Positions 31,203-33,042 of a stretch of DNA of 33,042 bases are shown piece by piece. The notes beneath the pieces are model-generated. The model searched no databases. It was not told where the DNA came from and saw nothing but the letters and a program-made list of their open reading frames with translations. Both the position numbers and the translations under genes were made by a program. Numbering within the stretch: the stretch's first letter is position 1; each line of letters starts with the position of its first letter. Origin of the DNA: Deltaproteobacteria bacterium (GTDB taxonomy: Bacteria; Desulfobacterota; Desulfobacteria; Desulfobacterales; JAHEIW01); assembly GCA_024639185.1 (NCBI GenBank), contig JAHEIW010000027.1:5786-38827 (forward strand), read 5' to 3'.

Positions 31203-32815
31203 TGCAAATTTCAGATATCAAACGTGTTGTTGAACAGGTGAGCCGGGATAAAGGCATCGAACGAACAGTTTTGATTAAGGCCCTGGAAGAGGCATTAAAA
31301 TCTGCCGCGCGCAAAAAGTTCGGCAGCAAAATGGATATTGAGGTCCAGTATAATGAAGACTCCGGGGAGATCGAAGTCTTTCAATTCAAGGAGGTCGCTG
31401 AAGTGGTGACCGAACCGGCGCTCGAAATCAGTTTGGAAGAAGGCCGCAAGCTGGATCCGGGATGTGAAATCGGCGATAGCCTCGGTACCAAAATGGACAC
31501 CAGCACCTTCGGCCGCATTGCAGCTCAATCAGCCAAGCAAGTCATCATTCAGAAGATGAAAGATGCGGAAAAAGATGCCGTATATTCCAGTTTTGTCGAC
31601 CGTAAAGGCGAAACAATCAACGGTATCGTACAACGCATTGACCGCGGTGACATCATCGTTAATCTGGGACATACCGAAGGGATTGTCCATGTTCGCGAAC
31701 AGGTTCCCAAAGAAACCTATCGACGCGGTGATCGCATCCGGGCTTACATTTTCGATGTCCTGCATGAGTCTCGCGGCCCGCAGATCATTCTGTCGCGCAC
31801 CCATCCGAATTTTTTGATTCATCTGTTTCGCACCGAAGTACCTGAAATTAGGGAATCAATCGTCACCATTATGGGAGCTGCCCGCGAACCGGGCATTCGG
31901 GCCAAAATTGCAGTGGCTTCCAACAATTCCGATATCGACCCCGTAGGAGCCTGTGTCGGTATGAAAGGCAGCCGCGTCCAAAATGTCGTGCAGGAATTGA
32001 GAGGTGAAAAAATCGATATCATTCCCTGGCATATCGATCCGGCCAAGTTCGTGTGCAATGCGCTGGCGCCGGCCGAAATATCGCGGGTGATCATTGATGA
32101 AAGCAATCAAACCATGGAAGTTATCGTTCCGGATGATTTTTTATCGATTGCCATCGGCAAAAAAGGGCAAAATGTCAGACTGGCTTCAAAATTAACCAGT
32201 TGGAATTTGGACGTTAAAAGCGAAACCAAATACACGATCGCCATGCAAAGCGGATATGATTCATTGGTTGCTTTACCGGGAGTGGGCATCAGCATGGCGG
32301 ACGCGCTATATGAATTGGGTTTTTATTCAGCTGAAGAGGTCAGTAATGCCACCCCGGAGGATTTAATTCAAATCAGGGGAATCGGGGAAGAAACCGCCAA
32401 AAAGTTGATTGCCGCCGCTCAAACGGCTGTCGAAGAGGCCGAGCAAGCTGAGGAATTGGAAGAAGAAACCACCAGTAAAAAATCTGAAATTACCGAAACG
32501 GATGCAATCGAGGACAATGCAGCCGATCCTGAAGTACAGACGCCTGTTGAAGAAGACCCGCAAGCTGAAGAAATAGAAAAAACCGGGGACGAAGCGGCCA
32601 AACAATCCGATGCGGCTGAAGCTCAGGATACCGGGGACGATGCGTCGCCGGATGCAGAACCGCCAGATGACCAGACCGCATCAGAGGATGACGATGAAGC
32701 GGCCGAAGACACACCTGAAAGGCCTGAAACGGATTCCGTAAACGCTGATGAAAGCTCCCGTGTTGAAACGGATAACGCGGAAACGGACACAAAAGATGGT
32801 TCAACCGTGACATAA
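31202..32815 (+). CDS. nusA: Transcription termination/antitermination factor NusA with long acidic tail
   Basis: NusA binds RNA polymerase and nascent RNA and modulates pausing and termination. The product has 537 residues. Order: N-terminal RNAP-binding domain (about 1-125), S1 (about 135-200), KH1 with GMKGSRV (253-259), KH2 with GKKGQNVRLA (319-328), then a helix-hairpin-helix repeat (LPGVG 358-362 and IRGIGEETAKKL 391-402). From about 410 to the end, roughly 125 residues are a low-complexity tail dominated by Glu, Asp, Ala and Thr. In E. coli the region beyond KH2 holds two acidic repeat domains that contact alpha and RNA; here a single HhH plus a disordered acidic tail replaces them. 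Coupled to rimP. Confidence 0.96.
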   Translation: MQISDIKRVVEQVSRDKGIERTVLIKALEEALKSAARKKFGSKMDIEVQYNEDSGEIEVFQFKEVAEVVTEPALEISLEEGRKLDPGCEIGDSLGTKMDTSTFGRIAAQSAKQVIIQKMKDAEKDAVYSSFVDRKGETINGIVQRIDRGDIIVNLGHTEGIVHVREQVPKETYRRGDRIRAYIFDVLHESRGPQIILSRTHPNFLIHLFRTEVPEIRESIVTIMGAAREPGIRAKIAVASNNSDIDPVGACVGMKGSRVQNVVQELRGEKIDIIPWHIDPAKFVCNALAPAEISRVIIDESNQTMEVIVPDDFLSIAIGKKGQNVRLASKLTSWNLDVKSETKYTIAMQSGYDSLVALPGVGISMADALYELGFYSAEEVSNATPEDLIQIRGIGEETAKKLIAAAQTAVEEAEQAEELEEETTSKKSEITETDAIEDNAADPEVQTPVEEDPQAEEIEKTGDEAAKQSDAAEAQDTGDDASPDAEPPDDQTASEDDDEAAEDTPERPETDSVNADESSRVETDNAETDTKDGSTVT

Positions 32816-32932
32816 TAAACATCGGTCCATTTATAGGTAATGGATCCGTTATTAAACAACAACGAAAACGCCGGCTGAAGACGCCCGATGGCGGCCAGAT
32901 GCCGGTTGAGAACTAAAATTTCGGGGGAAAGA

Positions 32933-33042
32933 ATGGCCAAGCTCAGAGTGTACGAACTTGCCAGAGATTTGAACATGACCAATAAGGTGCTGATTGCCAA
33001 GCTCAATGACTTGGATATCGATGTCAAAAGTCATATGAGTGC
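32933..33042 (+). CDS. infB: Translation initiation factor IF-2, N-terminal end only
   Basis: Only the first ~36 codons lie in the window. [20 protein letters not shown] and the following [16 protein letters not shown] are the conserved IF2-N helical module that begins bacterial IF-2. GGGGGAAA precedes the ATG. It follows nusA after 117 nt with no ylxR gene between, as is common in this phylum. The GTPase domains lie beyond the window. Confidence 0.93.
   Translation, partial: MAKLRVYELARDLNMTNKVLIAKLNDLDIDVKSHMS

Overview
The window is chromosomal DNA from a dissimilatory sulfate-reducing bacterium. It most resembles Desulfobacterota of the Desulfobacterales type. The evidence is a full set for sulfate activation and APS reduction (sat, aprBA, qmoABC), three YkgJ-type cysteine-cluster genes and a bacterial translation/NusA gene block. 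No phage or plasmid genes are seen. The organism assignment is an inference from gene content.

Layout. (1) Positions 1-5700, + strand: the tail of an unidentified gene, then a compact cluster encoding a TolQ/ExbB/MotA-like membrane protein, an actin/Hsp70-fold protein fused to an FHA domain, two paralogous proteins (N-terminal TolR/ExbD-like helix with an Asp, coiled coil, VWA domain), and a zinc-ribbon protein with a C-terminal membrane anchor. I read this as a stator-like, ion-driven envelope complex whose periplasmic parts are VWA domains. I know no name for it, and it is the best candidate here for an undescribed system. (2) 5701-15800: sat on the + strand, ended by a strong terminator, facing aprBA and qmoABC on the - strand. 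A good promoter lies upstream of aprB. A perfect palindromic terminator separates aprBA from qmoABC, and aprBA is flanked by two copies of one inverted-repeat family. Sat makes APS, AprBA reduces it to sulfite, and QmoABC supplies electrons from menaquinol.

(3) 16000-24400: accessory region. It holds three YkgJ-family genes, an SDR-like protein lacking the catalytic Lys, a frameshifted LytTR regulator followed by three 20-bp-spaced direct repeats, a DUF6933-like gene, a small exported protein, an HD dNTPase, a stand-alone HsdR-N-like protein, a 275-bp MITE with an 8-bp target duplication, and a nucleoside/tRNA deaminase. (4) 24400-33042, + strand: the translation block infC-rpmI-rplT-pheS-pheT-merR, tRNA-Gly(CCC), and rimP-nusA-infB (infB cut by the window end). 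infC appears to start at ATA, and pheS has a hairpin covering its ribosome binding site and TTG start.

Many intergenic gaps contain imperfect inverted repeats made of degenerate short words, with a different word set from gap to gap. Two gaps of the translation block carry ~130-bp palindromes with a shared core.
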